A stretch of DNA of 64,000 nucleotides from Phycisphaerales bacterium UBA2421 (GTDB taxonomy: Bacteria > Planctomycetota > Phycisphaerae > Tepidisphaerales > Tepidisphaeraceae): NCBI GenBank assembly GCA_002343075.1, contig DDRH01000004.1, positions 299 through 64,298 on the forward strand, in the 5' to 3' direction. Positions 8,465 to 17,936 of the stretch are shown here, piece after piece. Below the pieces are notes generated by a model. That model saw only the letters and a list, made by a program, of their open reading frames with translations. It was not told the DNA's origin and did no database searches. Position 1 is the stretch's first letter. Every line of letters starts with the position of its first letter. The translations under genes were made by a program, and so were the position numbers.

Positions 8465-8893
8465 TCAGCCAACCGTGGTCGCGATCGGCGTCGGCGCGAT
8501 GGACGTGACGCGCCCGAGTTCCACCGTGTGGCCGTTGTCGAGTTCGAGTGTCACGCTGTCATTCTCCACTTTCACAGAGTTAACAACGCCGGAGACCTTC
8601 TCGCCGTTGCTGAGTTGCCCCGACACCGTCTTGCCGATCAGCCCGCTGGCGGCGCCAACATTGTTTTGCAACACCATCGACTTCAGGCTCGACTGCAATT
8701 GCTGGCTTGATTCGAGTTGGCCGATCTGACTCATCTGCGCCAGGAGCTGCTCATTTTTCGCCGGTTCGAGCGGATCCTGGTTTTGCAACTGCGTGATCAT
8801 CAGCTTGATGAAGTCTTCAGTCTTGAGCGCAAATTTGCTCGAAGGTGCCTGATTTCCCGATAAATTGCTGCCGGTCGCGGCTGCGGTTGTCAT
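8465..8893 (-). CDS. flgD: Flagellar hook assembly (cap) protein FlgD
   Basis: FlgD caps the growing hook. The 142-residue product contains the N-terminal FlgD signature (DFIKLMITQLQNQDPLEPAK and QLLAQMSQIGQLESSQQL) and a short C-terminal beta region ending in TVELGRVTSIAP. It is shorter than enterobacterial FlgD (about 230) and lacks the FlgD Ig-like insertion; such short forms are known in other phyla. The start follows GAGAGAAACC. It is 33 bp downstream of fliK. Confidence 0.94.
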   Translation of the reverse strand: MTTAAATGSNLSGNQAPSSKFALKTEDFIKLMITQLQNQDPLEPAKNEQLLAQMSQIGQLESSQQLQSSLKSMVLQNNVGAASGLIGKTVSGQLSNGEKVSGVVNSVKVENDSVTLELDNGHTVELGRVTSIAPTPIATTVG

Positions 8894-8926
8894 GGTTTCT
8901 CTCGATTCTCTAAGACGACGGATCGA

Positions 8927-10333
8927 CTATGCCACCAAATCCAGCGGATCGCCCGCGCCGAGTTTGGCCCACATGCGCTTGAGCATTTCCTTCCGTTGCT
9001 CGCTGTTCTGACGCTCCCAATCCAAACCCTGCTGGCCCTGCTGCTGATTGTTCTTGCTATCGCTCTGCTGGTCAGACTTTTCGCTGCGGGCGCCCTGGGT
9101 TACTTGCAGCTTATCGACGCTCACACCCTGACTCTCGAGCGAATGCTTTAGCTGCGTCAGGCTGTGGCTAAGCGCCTGCGTGGCACTGGCGTTTTCGGTT
9201 TGGAACGAAGCATTAATAACCCCGTCGCGCAGCGTGACCTGCACCAACAAGGCACCAAGTTCCGGCGGGTCGAGCCGGATTTGTATGCTCCCACCGTGCG
9301 GAAGTAGCTGCCCGCGGACGGTGCTGACGATCTGCGGATGGTTTGCCTCGGCAAAGCGCTCGGGCGAAGGGGGCGGCGGCGCTGGGGCGGGTGCTGGCGC
9401 GACTGCACCCTGCTTCGCCCCCGTCTGAGTCACCGACTGCACCGCCTGCACATTCGCCGGACTGGCATCGACCGGTCTTACCGCAGGCTGGTCCGCGGAG
9501 GCGTGTTGTACGCCTCCGGCACGTTCACGACCCTGTAGATCAGCATTCGGCAGTTCGTCACTTGCCCGATCACTCGCTACAGCTGACTCCTTCGGCTTGG
9601 CGGCAGCGGGTGCGATAGGCGACTCGCCGTCATCCGTGCCGGCGAGGAGGGTGGTGTCCTGTTGCTGAGGCCCCTCTACCGCTTCGGCGGCGGGATCAAT
9701 CGTATCCGCCGTTGTTGCGCCTGCAGGATTTGCCCCTGGGTTGCCGCCGGCGCTCGCCGACGCAGTGCCAGCCTTACCCGCGGCGACGACGGTCTCCGAT
9801 TGCGCAGGCTGATTCGTGGCTGGAACGCCACTCGCTTCCTCGACAGTAGCCGATGATTCTCTGGAGACACTCGCCTGAATCGTCGTCGAACTCACAGCCA
9901 ACGACGCGTCAACGGGCGTGGCAACGCCGCTACCTGCTTCCGATTCCGCCCGCGGTTGGGCCGGCGCGATGACGGTCTCAGCATCCGCTGTCTCAGTAGT
10001 CTTCAACTCCCCTTGCGCCTTGTCGGTTGCCGATGGGGGGCTCTCGGTGTCGGATTGCTCACCGGCGACCGGCGCTGCATCGGACTCGCTCGCGTCACGT
10101 TTTCTGCTCCGTTGCGGCTTCTGAGCAGGTTTGGCGTCGGCCGTGGTTCGCACGGTGCGCGTCTCGGAGTCGTCGCGCGGTTTGGATTTCTGCTCAACTG
10201 ACTGTTTCAACGCCGCATCGAACGATCCGCCGCCGCTCTTGAAGTCGGGGGGTTCCGGCGTTGTTGGTCGTCCAGTCGACCGAGCCGATCTTGCCGATGC
10301 TGATGGCAAGTTTTGCGTGATGGTTGCTGCCAT
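8927..10333 (-). CDS. fliK: Flagellar hook-length control protein FliK
   Basis: FliK measures hook length and triggers the FlhB specificity switch. The 468-residue product has a long low-complexity N-terminal region (Ala, Glu, Thr, Ser, Pro rich, to about residue 330) and a C-terminal Flg_hook domain with LPHGGSIQIRLDPPELGALL and VTLRDGVINASF followed by coiled TQALSHSLTQLKHSLESQGV. A Gln/Asn/Ser-rich tail ends it. The ATG at 10333 is 1 bp after the upstream stop codon, indicating coupling. The domain order is typical. Confidence 0.92.
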   Translation of the reverse strand: MAATITQNLPSASARSARSTGRPTTPEPPDFKSGGGSFDAALKQSVEQKSKPRDDSETRTVRTTADAKPAQKPQRSRKRDASESDAAPVAGEQSDTESPPSATDKAQGELKTTETADAETVIAPAQPRAESEAGSGVATPVDASLAVSSTTIQASVSRESSATVEEASGVPATNQPAQSETVVAAGKAGTASASAGGNPGANPAGATTADTIDPAAEAVEGPQQQDTTLLAGTDDGESPIAPAAAKPKESAVASDRASDELPNADLQGRERAGGVQHASADQPAVRPVDASPANVQAVQSVTQTGAKQGAVAPAPAPAPPPPSPERFAEANHPQIVSTVRGQLLPHGGSIQIRLDPPELGALLVQVTLRDGVINASFQTENASATQALSHSLTQLKHSLESQGVSVDKLQVTQGARSEKSDQQSDSKNNQQQGQQGLDWERQNSEQRKEMLKRMWAKLGAGDPLDLVA

Positions 10334-10334
10334 G

Positions 10335-11012
10335 CTAGTTGCCTGCCGAGGCTTGACTGTTCCGCATTTTCTCCAACACACGTTGGATCTTCGCGGTTTC
10401 GTCGGGCGTCTTGAATTCTTTGATGATTCGAGTCGCCTGTCTCGGTTGCATCGCTTGCAAGTAGCGTACCAGCGTGTCGTCGTCGAGCGCCATGAAGATC
10501 GATTTTACCTGCTTGCCCGGCATGGTCTGATACAGCGCGAGGCTGTCCTGAAACCCCTTATCATCGGTTTGCTGCGTCTGCACGGTGGCCTGCGCGGCGA
10601 GTTGCTTTTCCTTCGACTCGACTGCGGTGCGGTCCCTGGAGAGCTGCTGCTTGGCAATCTCCACCTGCCGCTGAAGGTCCTGCAGCTCGCGATACCTGCG
10701 ATCAAGCTCGTTTCGCTGGGCGTCAAAAGCTTCCTGTATAAACTGCACTTGCTCGACCGCGGACCGTCCCGACGCCCTGGCAAGCAAGTCATCGAGTTTC
10801 ACCGATGGCTGCGTAGTTGCGTCCTCACCCGAGGATTCTTCCAGCGTCACCTCTGCGGGCAAGGTCGTAGGGGTAAACAATATCTCCTTGATCTGCGCCA
10901 CCTGGTCCTTGCCGAGCTTGCCACTGTTCCAAAGCCAGCCGACTCCGCCCGCAATCGCGAGGAAGTTGATGGCTAGCATGAGGACGATGGCCAATCCGAG
11001 ACGCTTTATCAT
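10335..11012 (-). CDS. MotE-like flagellar chaperone (MgtE N-domain family)
   Basis: The 225-residue product has an N-terminal membrane helix (residues 4-27), a long coiled coil (about residues 90-150, rich in Gln, Arg, Glu) and a C-terminal MgtE-type helical repeat (SIFMALDDDTLVRYLQAMQP, then RIIKEFKTPDETAKIQRVLE). This matches the MotE/FliK-proximal family often called YlxF, which stabilises stator proteins in some bacteria. It lies between fliJ and fliK, the usual place. Its exact role here is inferred from position and architecture only. Confidence 0.8.
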   Translation of the reverse strand: MIKRLGLAIVLMLAINFLAIAGGVGWLWNSGKLGKDQVAQIKEILFTPTTLPAEVTLEESSGEDATTQPSVKLDDLLARASGRSAVEQVQFIQEAFDAQRNELDRRYRELQDLQRQVEIAKQQLSRDRTAVESKEKQLAAQATVQTQQTDDKGFQDSLALYQTMPGKQVKSIFMALDDDTLVRYLQAMQPRQATRIIKEFKTPDETAKIQRVLEKMRNSQASAGN

Positions 11013-11032
11013 GGCAAGTCATTCACTCTTGG

Positions 11033-11545
11033 TCAGCCGGCGCGATCAGAGTTCCCAATGCGCTCCAGATTCTGACTGTGCTCAATCTGCTCAGTGCTCT
11101 CAATCTGCTCAAATGCAATCTGCATGCCGATCTCATCCAGTTGAGCCATTTCTTTCTGATCCTGTTCATGCCGCCAAAGCACACGGCGCTTTTCCTTCAG
11201 CTTTTCGATGACTTTCTTTTGCTTCGCCGCTTCGGCCAGTTCGGCACGAGCCTTCTCGACCGCCTGCTGGGCAACCACGATCCGTCTCGCGTGCTCCACC
11301 GCACGCCGCTGCATCGCAAGGCTGAACCGCCGGTGGGCAGCGAGGAAGCCCAGGTCGAGCGTGCCGGTGAGTCGGTTGGTTCGAAGGTCGGCCACAGACG
11401 ACTGCATGTCGGCATCGAGGCGTTTCAGTTCGTCCGTAAGCTTTGCCACAGCCGCTTGCTTTTCCGCGAGGTTGCGCATGCGATCACGCTCCACCTGAGT
11501 CCGTTGGCGGAGCACACCCTCTAGATTGAATCGAAATTTGGCCAT
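11033..11545 (-). CDS. fliJ: Flagellar export protein FliJ
   Basis: FliJ is the coiled-coil stalk of the export ATPase, binding FliI and FlhA. The 170-residue product starts MAKFRFNLEGVLRQRTQVER, the typical FliJ opening, and is predicted to be helical coiled coil almost throughout (Gln, Arg, Glu, Ala rich), with EKLKEKRRVLWRHEQDQKEM near the end. It lies directly after fliI, with a 30 bp gap. Length is slightly above the usual 147. Confidence 0.88.
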   Translation of the reverse strand: MAKFRFNLEGVLRQRTQVERDRMRNLAEKQAAVAKLTDELKRLDADMQSSVADLRTNRLTGTLDLGFLAAHRRFSLAMQRRAVEHARRIVVAQQAVEKARAELAEAAKQKKVIEKLKEKRRVLWRHEQDQKEMAQLDEIGMQIAFEQIESTEQIEHSQNLERIGNSDRAG

Positions 11546-11575
11546 CCTACGTGCCTTCGCGCCTTCTTCCTCCCG

Positions 11576-12949
11576 CTACTTCACTCTTCCATTCCCAGCC
11601 TGCGCCTTCGCCACCTTCAGCACTTTCTCTGCCTGATCGATCCAATTGCTCAGGTCCGCCAGTTGCTTCTGCGCCTCGGCCATCGTGGTCGGCTGGCGAG
11701 AGTCCTGCTGCAAAAACGAGACGACCTTCTGCCGGGTTTGCACCGCCAGATCGTATTCGGCATTGACACCGGGGACGTAGGCACCGATGTTCACTAAATC
11801 CTCTATGTCGGCGTACGTTGCCAGCAGCGATTGCACCCGCCTGGCCATGTTTACCTGAGTACTGTCACAGACATCTCCCCGCACGCGGCTGATACTCTGA
11901 AGCACATCAATCGCAGGGAAATGCCCCCGGTTGCCGAGGTGACGGCTGAGCCACAGGTGGCCGTCGGTGATCCCTTTGACGGCGTCGGGGATGGGCTCGT
12001 TGAAGTCGTCGCCTTCCACAAGCACGGTGTAAAATCCGGTGATACTGCCCGATTCGGTCCTTCCAGCACGCTCGAGTATCTCAGGAAGCAGCGCAAACAC
12101 GCTCGGCGGAAAGCCTTTAGTAGCCGGTGGCTCGCGCGCAGCCAGACCGATCTGCCGCTGTGCCTGCGCCATGCGCGTCAATGAGTCCATCAGCAGCATC
12201 ACGTTCCTTCCTTCATCACGAAAGTATTCCGCGACGGTGCAAGCCACCTTCGCTGCCCGTACGCGGAGCAGGGGCGGGTCGTCGCTGGTGCTGATGATGA
12301 CCACACACCGCGACAAGCCCTCTGGCCCAAGTGCATGGTCGAGAAACTCCCTCACTTCCCGGCCACGTTCGCCGATGAGAGCGATCACACTCACATCTGC
12401 GCTGGTATTTTTGGCAATCTGCGCCATCAACGTTGATTTGCCCACGCCCGGCCCCGAAAAAATCCCCATCCGCTGGCCCAGCCCACAGGTGAGAAGCCCA
12501 TCAATGCAGCGAACGCTGGTGGCGATTGGCTCGCGGATGTTCCGCCGATCGAGCGGCGCTGGCGACTTCTGATCGATCCGCCGGGAGTTGCTCGCACCGA
12601 TTGGGCCGAGGCCGTCTGTCGGCCGACCAAACCCGTCAAGAACGCGGCCAAGCAGTTCCGGCCCGCAAGCAATGCGCGGTGCCGACGAAACACTTTCAAT
12701 CCGATCGCCCCGGGAAACCCCCGCGGGGCTGGCGAGCGGCATCAGCAGGGTGCGGTCGGCGGCGAACCCGATGACCTCGGCCAGGCATTCTCTCTCGCCC
12801 ATTGATTTGATCTTGCAGAGCGATCCGATGGGTAGTGCCAGATCGACAGCCTCAATGGTTAATCCGGCGATCGATTGCACCGCCCCGCGGACGCCAAACG
12901 GCATGGCGTCATCCACGGTCTCAAACAGCGGCGACAGCACGCTGTTCAT
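11576..12949 (-). CDS. fliI: Flagellum-specific ATPase FliI
   Basis: FliI is the hexameric ATPase that energises and sorts flagellar export. The 457-residue product has the Walker A motif GPGVGKST at residues 166-173, the Walker B strand NVMLLMDSLTRMAQAQRQIG and the F1-beta-like core (ATKGFPPSVFALLPEILERA). The substrate region GSITGFYTVLVEGDDFNEPI is characteristic of FliI against F-type ATPases. Its ATG overlaps the fliH stop as ATGA (12946-12949). Confidence 0.96.
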   Translation of the reverse strand: MNSVLSPLFETVDDAMPFGVRGAVQSIAGLTIEAVDLALPIGSLCKIKSMGERECLAEVIGFAADRTLLMPLASPAGVSRGDRIESVSSAPRIACGPELLGRVLDGFGRPTDGLGPIGASNSRRIDQKSPAPLDRRNIREPIATSVRCIDGLLTCGLGQRMGIFSGPGVGKSTLMAQIAKNTSADVSVIALIGERGREVREFLDHALGPEGLSRCVVIISTSDDPPLLRVRAAKVACTVAEYFRDEGRNVMLLMDSLTRMAQAQRQIGLAAREPPATKGFPPSVFALLPEILERAGRTESGSITGFYTVLVEGDDFNEPIPDAVKGITDGHLWLSRHLGNRGHFPAIDVLQSISRVRGDVCDSTQVNMARRVQSLLATYADIEDLVNIGAYVPGVNAEYDLAVQTRQKVVSFLQQDSRQPTTMAEAQKQLADLSNWIDQAEKVLKVAKAQAGNGRVK

Positions 12950-13641
12950 TTCTCACCGCCGGTCAGTTCCGCAGCGATTCGGTCAATCATGCCGTCGAGC
13001 GTGGCATCAACTTCTCCGTGCCGCGTAAGAATGCGCGCCCCGCCGGGGGCGACGGCATCATCGGCGACGATTTCAACATGCTTTAGTGCCGGCCAGGCGA
13101 GCCTGAGCGATGGAAGGGATTCGCTCAACAAAGCATTCTGCGCAGGATTAATGGCGATACGCACGTCGTTCTGGCCGACTACAAACTTCAGCGCCTTGGC
13201 AAGGGTCTCAGTCAGTGTTCCCTCATGCCCCGCCGCCGCGGAATGGACTACTTTACGTGCGATGGCAATTGCCAGCGCGCAGACATCATCGTTGGCTGAG
13301 GCGATTAATTGCTTGCGAGAGGACTCAATCTGCTCTGCAGCCGAGCCCAGCGACTTGATCAATGCAGCCAGTTCGCCCGCCGCCTGCTCCATCGCTTGCT
13401 TTCGACCGGCAGACTGTCCTTGCTCGATGCCCTGTTTCAGCCCTTGGGCAAGCCCTTCGGCCTGGCCGGCTTCTTTTGCGCCTTGCCGAAGCAGTTCCGC
13501 TTCCCGCTGTGCGTCGGCAAGCAGTGCCTCGGCTTGCTCTCTCGCACGGTGCAACATCTGCTGCGCGTGCTGCTCCACCGCCCGCAGGGAAAAGACCTGC
13601 GGCTGGACGGGTGCCGAACTGGATGGTTTCAATACCGGCAT
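12946..13641 (-). CDS. fliH: Flagellar assembly protein FliH
   Basis: FliH regulates FliI and links it to the C-ring. The 231-residue product has an N-terminal coiled segment with GxxxG-like repeats (GQAEGLAQGLKQGIEQGQSA), as in FliH homologues, and a C-terminal domain resembling the F/V-ATPase E subunit (IAIARKVVHSAAAGHEGTL, then ARILTRHGEVDATLDGMID). Overlap with fliI by 4 bp supports stoichiometric translation. Confidence 0.9.
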   Translation of the reverse strand: MPVLKPSSSAPVQPQVFSLRAVEQHAQQMLHRAREQAEALLADAQREAELLRQGAKEAGQAEGLAQGLKQGIEQGQSAGRKQAMEQAAGELAALIKSLGSAAEQIESSRKQLIASANDDVCALAIAIARKVVHSAAAGHEGTLTETLAKALKFVVGQNDVRIAINPAQNALLSESLPSLRLAWPALKHVEIVADDAVAPGGARILTRHGEVDATLDGMIDRIAAELTGGEK

Positions 13642-13696
13642 CTCTCTTCAAACCCATCACCCCAAACGTCTCACCGTCTCTACGTCTCTACCCCCC

Positions 13697-14701
13697 TCAC
13701 ACAACCATCTCCTTCTCCCCACCACGGCCAGCGATGATGATCTCGCCGGAGTCCTCCAGCCGCCTGACGACATCGACGATCTTCTGCTGGGCCTGCTCGA
13801 CATCGCTGACTCGGACAGGGCCCATGTACTGCATGTCTTCGCTGATGAGTTGCGCGGCGCGTTCTGACATGTTTTTGAAGATCTTCTGCTTGAGTTCCTC
13901 GCTCGCCGTCTTGAGCGCCAGGCTCAGCACGTCGTTCTCGATCTCCTTGAGGACGCTTTGAATTCCCTTGTCGTTGACGAGCAGAATGTCCTCGAACACG
14001 AACATGAGCCGGCGAATGCTCTCGACCAGGTCGGGGTCTTCCGCCTCCAGCCCTTCCATGATGCCCTTTTCCGTGCTCCGGTCGGCGAGGTTGAGCATCT
14101 CGGCCACAGTCTCCACCCCGCCGGCCTTCTCGAACGTCTGGCTTACGATGTCGCTCAACCGATGTGCAAGCCCCTGCTCGACTTCCTTAATCACCTCTGG
14201 ATTGGTCTGCTCCATGTTGGCGATGCGCTTGACCACCTCGACCTGCTTCTGACTCGGCAGGCCGACGAGAATCTCGCTCGCTTTCTGCGCGGGAATGTGT
14301 GCCAGGATCAGGGCGATGGTCTGGGGATGCTCGTCTTGAATGAACGTCAGCAGGTTCTCGCTCTCTGCCTTCTGTAGAAAACTAAACGGTGTGGTCTGTA
14401 CCTGCTGCGTGACTTGCTTGATCGCGCGCTCGGCATCGGCTTCGCTCAGTGCTCGCTTCAGCAGGCCCTTTGCATATTCCAGCCCACCTTCGCTCATGTA
14501 CTGATTCGCCAGCGCCGCGGAGTAAAACTCCCCAAACACATCGCGGCGGTTGTCGCGTGTGATCTCGCCCATCGAAGCGATTTCGCGCGACACTTCCTCG
14601 ACGGCCTCCGGTGAAAGCCGCTTGAGAACCTCGGCTGCCGAGTCCTGATCGATCGTCAGGAGCAGAATGGCAGCTTTTTTGACTCCGTTTACTTCTGGCA
14701 T
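13697..14701 (-). CDS. fliG: Flagellar motor switch protein FliG
   Basis: FliG is the C-ring subunit that touches the stator. The 334-residue product shows the N-domain (GVKKAAILLLTIDQDSAAEV), the middle-domain motif EHPQTIALILAHI and the C-domain with MFVFEDILLVNDKGIQSVLK, and charged helix residues KTASEELKQKIFKNMSERAA used for torque. Canonical length and start. It follows fliF after a 74 bp spacer holding an inverted repeat, and precedes fliH by 55 bp of pyrimidine-rich sequence. Confidence 0.97.
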   Translation of the reverse strand: MPEVNGVKKAAILLLTIDQDSAAEVLKRLSPEAVEEVSREIASMGEITRDNRRDVFGEFYSAALANQYMSEGGLEYAKGLLKRALSEADAERAIKQVTQQVQTTPFSFLQKAESENLLTFIQDEHPQTIALILAHIPAQKASEILVGLPSQKQVEVVKRIANMEQTNPEVIKEVEQGLAHRLSDIVSQTFEKAGGVETVAEMLNLADRSTEKGIMEGLEAEDPDLVESIRRLMFVFEDILLVNDKGIQSVLKEIENDVLSLALKTASEELKQKIFKNMSERAAQLISEDMQYMGPVRVSDVEQAQQKIVDVVRRLEDSGEIIIAGRGGEKEMVV

Positions 14702-14719
14702 GTCTTCGAAACGATGGAC

Positions 14720-14766
14720 GATGAATGATGAATCAACCGTTCATCTTTGCGCATTCATCACTCATC
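14720..14766. repeat. Inverted repeat in the fliF-fliG spacer
   Basis: GATGAATGATGAAT at 14720-14733 and ATTCATCACTCATC at 14753-14766 are complementary at 13 of 14 positions around a 19-nt loop. It lies inside the operon and may modulate mRNA stability or be a remnant of a dispersed repeat. Confidence 0.6.
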
Positions 14767-14775
14767 ATTTCCCTT

Positions 14776-16419
14776 TCAGCTTCTGTTTAGCCAACGTTTC
14801 ACCAACTGCGCCGCGGCATCGGGGTTGTCCTTCACCATGCTGTTCACCTGATCCACCATTTGCTGGCCTTGCATTTCCTCCTCGCCAAGCTCCATCGCCT
14901 CAAGCGTGGGAGTGCCCGTGCCGGCGATGCCGATCAACTGCTCGGCACCGTCCAGCGGCTGAGGCTCGACTATCTTGGGCTTCTTGGCCGGTTCAGGAAT
15001 CACCAGCGGGGCGGGGGCACTCTTCTTCACGATCATGCTGATCATGAAGAGGCTCACGAGCGCCAGCACGCCAATAAGAATCTCCTTCATATTGCCCCCG
15101 ACGGTGAATCCAAACAGCCCGCTTCCTCCCGAACCGGCACCGGGAAGCTCCGCCGGCGGATCGACGTAAGTGGTGATTTGCACACTGGATGCATCGGCCA
15201 GTGCGAGCGTCTTCTGAACCGTTTCCTGAATCACTGCTTGTTCGGCAGCGATCTTCTGTTCGATCGCGGCAAGGTCCGGCTCCTTGGTGCTGGTCGGATC
15301 GACATCCTTCAACTGTTTTACAAACCACGATCGAGGAATCGCCACGGTGGCCGAGGTTGGCACTGCATCCCCACCCCCGACACGCATGTGTTCTTCACGA
15401 TGCGTGGGGAAATTCTCCATCTTGGTGACGGACTCTTCGGTAGTGGTCGTAGTTCCGCCGGCGCTGGCCTGAATGGAAAGCTCGCCGCCGGTGTTGGCAC
15501 CGACACCGGGATCGGTCTGGCCTGGGCCTTCGCTGACGCTTTCGCTGGTTCTGCTGGTAATCTCGGTTTCTTTGCTCTTGATGTCATCGATGGAGCGAAT
15601 GACCGATTCCTTAGATTCGTTGTTCAGCTTCGCCGAAACCGCGACATGAACGCCGGGAATATAGCTCAATCTGCCGACGACTTTGCCGGCAAAATAGGTT
15701 TCGTACTCGCTGATGCGCTCGAGGATATCACTTGCCCCCCCGCCGGCGACGGTTGCATCGAGCGAATGCGGCCGGCCGTCGACGATCACCTGCACATCGG
15801 TGCGCTTCATTCCCGCGACCGAGCCTGTAACAAATGCCGCCACGCCCTCGACCGCCGAGCGGGAGAGCCGTTCGCCCGGGTTCTGCATAAAGAGAAATAC
15901 AGAGGCGGTCGGATTGATCGAACCACCAAACCGCGGAACATTGTTGGTATCAATGGTGACGCGTGCATCGCGTACGCCCGGCATCATGGTGAGCGTGCTC
16001 TGGATGTTCTGGGCCAGCAGGAGCTTCCACACCTTGCTGTTTTTGTCCTGCGAGTCGAATGGTGTTCCGCGGGAAAGAAAATCGTCGAGCAGATTCGACG
16101 AACCGCTCGGCACCAGGTTCTCCGCGGTGATAGTGGCGAAGGCACGCATCCGGTCGTCCGGGGAAACCATGATGTTGCCACCGGAAAGGGTGTGCCTGAT
16201 CCCCCGCTGGGTGAGCGCGTTAACAATGCGCGCCTGGTCCTGCTCGCGCACCGCCTGCATCAGAAGCGGCACGCTATCGGGTGTCGCCGCGAACCGCGAC
16301 CAGAGCACCAGCGTGAGCACCATGACCGCCACCAGCGACAGCACGAGCATCCGCTGCGTACCGTTCAGTCCGGCCAACTGCTCCTGGATTCGCTGATACT
16401 GCTGCTTGAACACATCCAT
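14776..16419 (-). CDS. fliF: Flagellar MS-ring protein FliF
   Basis: FliF builds the MS-ring that anchors the motor. The 547-residue product has an N-terminal membrane helix (residues 24-45), two ring-building domains (VPLLMQAVREQDQARIVNAL, then VTIDTNNVPRFGGSINPTAS), a periplasmic variable region, a second membrane helix (about residues 447-467, LIGVLALVSLFMISMIV) and a cytoplasmic C-terminus that binds FliG (VDQVNSMVKDNPDAAAQLVK, then WLNRS). The ATG at 16419 follows AGGAGGG. Length is normal. Confidence 0.96.
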   Translation of the reverse strand: MDVFKQQYQRIQEQLAGLNGTQRMLVLSLVAVMVLTLVLWSRFAATPDSVPLLMQAVREQDQARIVNALTQRGIRHTLSGGNIMVSPDDRMRAFATITAENLVPSGSSNLLDDFLSRGTPFDSQDKNSKVWKLLLAQNIQSTLTMMPGVRDARVTIDTNNVPRFGGSINPTASVFLFMQNPGERLSRSAVEGVAAFVTGSVAGMKRTDVQVIVDGRPHSLDATVAGGGASDILERISEYETYFAGKVVGRLSYIPGVHVAVSAKLNNESKESVIRSIDDIKSKETEITSRTSESVSEGPGQTDPGVGANTGGELSIQASAGGTTTTTEESVTKMENFPTHREEHMRVGGGDAVPTSATVAIPRSWFVKQLKDVDPTSTKEPDLAAIEQKIAAEQAVIQETVQKTLALADASSVQITTYVDPPAELPGAGSGGSGLFGFTVGGNMKEILIGVLALVSLFMISMIVKKSAPAPLVIPEPAKKPKIVEPQPLDGAEQLIGIAGTGTPTLEAMELGEEEMQGQQMVDQVNSMVKDNPDAAAQLVKRWLNRS

Positions 16420-16621
16420 GACTGCAGCCCTCCTGGCTATTGCATGGCATCGAAGGGTCAGTCGTTGTCAGTTGAGTAATGGCGGTTCGCAGCTCGATCC
16501 GAGCATATCGCGCGCGTCACTCTCAAAAAATAGTCGCCATCCAGCGACATCCAACAACCGGCCATTTGCTTTCAACTATCGACTATCATCTCTGGAATGA
16601 CACACTCCGAGCAACCAACTC

Positions 16622-16921
16622 CTAGATCGGCATATTCTTGATCTCGTCAAACGCGTCCATGAGCTTACCACGAATGGCAAGCAGGGTTTTGAAAGCTACA
16701 TCCGACTTTTCCATTGCGGTGAAGACGCCGGTGACATCTTCCGTGCGCCCGGTGAGCAGATCCTGAGTGGCCTGGCTGGCATCCTGCTGAAGCTTGGCCA
16801 CTTCGTCGATGCTGTTTTTGAGCATGTCGGAAAACGAAGCACCGCCCGCCGTCGGCGCAGTGCTGATGGCGGTTGAGGTCGTGGGAGGAGTGACTCCGGT
16901 TGTGGGAATTCCGTTGATCAT
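16622..16921 (-). CDS. fliE: Flagellar hook-basal body protein FliE
   Basis: FliE joins the MS-ring to the rod. The 99-residue product from the ATG at 16921 has a Thr/Pro-rich start and the conserved FliE segment (FSDMLKNSIDEVAKLQQDAS, then TAMEKSDVAFKTLLAIRGKL and MDAFDEIKNMPI). An upstream in-frame start exists at 16999 but would add 26 atypical residues. It lies between flgC and fliF, as expected. Confidence 0.93.
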   Translation of the reverse strand: MINGIPTTGVTPPTTSTAISTAPTAGGASFSDMLKNSIDEVAKLQQDASQATQDLLTGRTEDVTGVFTAMEKSDVAFKTLLAIRGKLMDAFDEIKNMPI

Positions 16922-17034
16922 TCGCGATCCTAATCTTGCCCAATGCCAGTCTCGATCTGCCCGGCTCTTGCCGAGTCCGGCAATTGTTGATCGGGGCAAT
17001 TCATCAATTCAAGTCCTCAATTCTCACGTTTCGG

Positions 17035-17436
17035 CTAAGCAATCAGCCGCAGTGCCGATGAGATCATTGCCTTTGAAGTTTCCATCATCGTCACGTTTGC
17101 CTCATACGCCCGGCTGGCTTCCATCATGTTCACCATTTCCATGGCAAGGTCGATATTCGGATATCTCACATAACCCTGCGCGTTGGCATCAGGATGGCCC
17201 GGCTCATACACCTGCCGAAATGGCGCGGGATCCTGCACGATCTTGGAAACGCTCACCCCCGGTGCCCCGCGGTCGTTGGCCCGGGCTTGCAGGAGGGCGA
17301 TGCGGCGGCGAAAGGGGTTCGGCAGGCCGTTATCATCGTGCGTGGTGCCGATGTTGGCGACGTTGCTCGCGATGGTATCCATCCGCGTCCGCTGGGCCGA
17401 TAGCGCGCTGGCTCCGATATCTAAGGCGTCAAACAT
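17035..17436 (-). CDS. flgC: Flagellar proximal rod protein FlgC
   Basis: FlgC is a proximal rod subunit exported through the type III gate. The 133-residue product begins MFDALDIGASALSAQRTRMD with the rod signature TIASNVANIGTT and ends with the helix NMMEASRAYEANVTMMETSK. Length and both terminal heptad regions are canonical. It follows flgB by 60 bp. Confidence 0.96.
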   Translation of the reverse strand: MFDALDIGASALSAQRTRMDTIASNVANIGTTHDDNGLPNPFRRRIALLQARANDRGAPGVSVSKIVQDPAPFRQVYEPGHPDANAQGYVRYPNIDLAMEMVNMMEASRAYEANVTMMETSKAMISSALRLIA

Positions 17437-17496
17437 GATCGATGCTCAAGTTAAACTCGCTACTGGCCATCCACTCTGGCCGTAAACTTCATTGGG

Positions 17497-17898
17497 TTAA
17501 GTGATTCTCTCGCGCAATGCACTCTTGAGTGAATCGAACTGCTTTCTCAGGAGTTCGACAACCAGGTTATGCATCAGCGCATTCTTCGCGCCATCGGTCA
17601 CGAGCTGTTCCATCGAGCGGTTGTTTTCGTCGTGAAACATCAGCCCGCCGTTTGGTTCGAATTCGCTGGGTCGGATATCACCAAAGCCCACCGTACCCGG
17701 GGCAGCGTCGCGCCGGTGTTGCACGCGATCGCGCAGCATTTGCTGAAATCCATTGATGTCCAGATCTTTGTTTCGATAACCCGGGGTTGATGCGTTGGCG
17801 ATGTTTTCCAGCAGAAGTTTGTGCCTGGCCGAAGTAAACCGCATGACCTGCTCGGCCAGCGGTGCGTTACCCTGATTGATGAGTCGCTGAATAAACAT
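17497..17898 (-). CDS. flgB: Flagellar proximal rod protein FlgB
   Basis: FlgB is the proximal rod protein and here the first gene of the flagellar superoperon. The 133-residue product contains ENIANASTPGYRNKDLDING, the rod family signature, and a C-terminal helix LMHNLVVELLRKQFDSLKSA. A near-consensus sigma-54 element lies about 40 bp upstream. Canonical length. Confidence 0.95.
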   Translation of the reverse strand: MFIQRLINQGNAPLAEQVMRFTSARHKLLLENIANASTPGYRNKDLDINGFQQMLRDRVQHRRDAAPGTVGFGDIRPSEFEPNGGLMFHDENNRSMEQLVTDGAKNALMHNLVVELLRKQFDSLKSALRERIT

Positions 17899-17936
17899 CG
17901 TCTTCGGACCTTTGAGACCAACCGTCAGATAAACCG

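Noticed and set aside
14860-16479. 539-codon open frame on the plus strand
   Set aside because: It is the shadow of fliF; sequence is low-complexity and lacks motifs.
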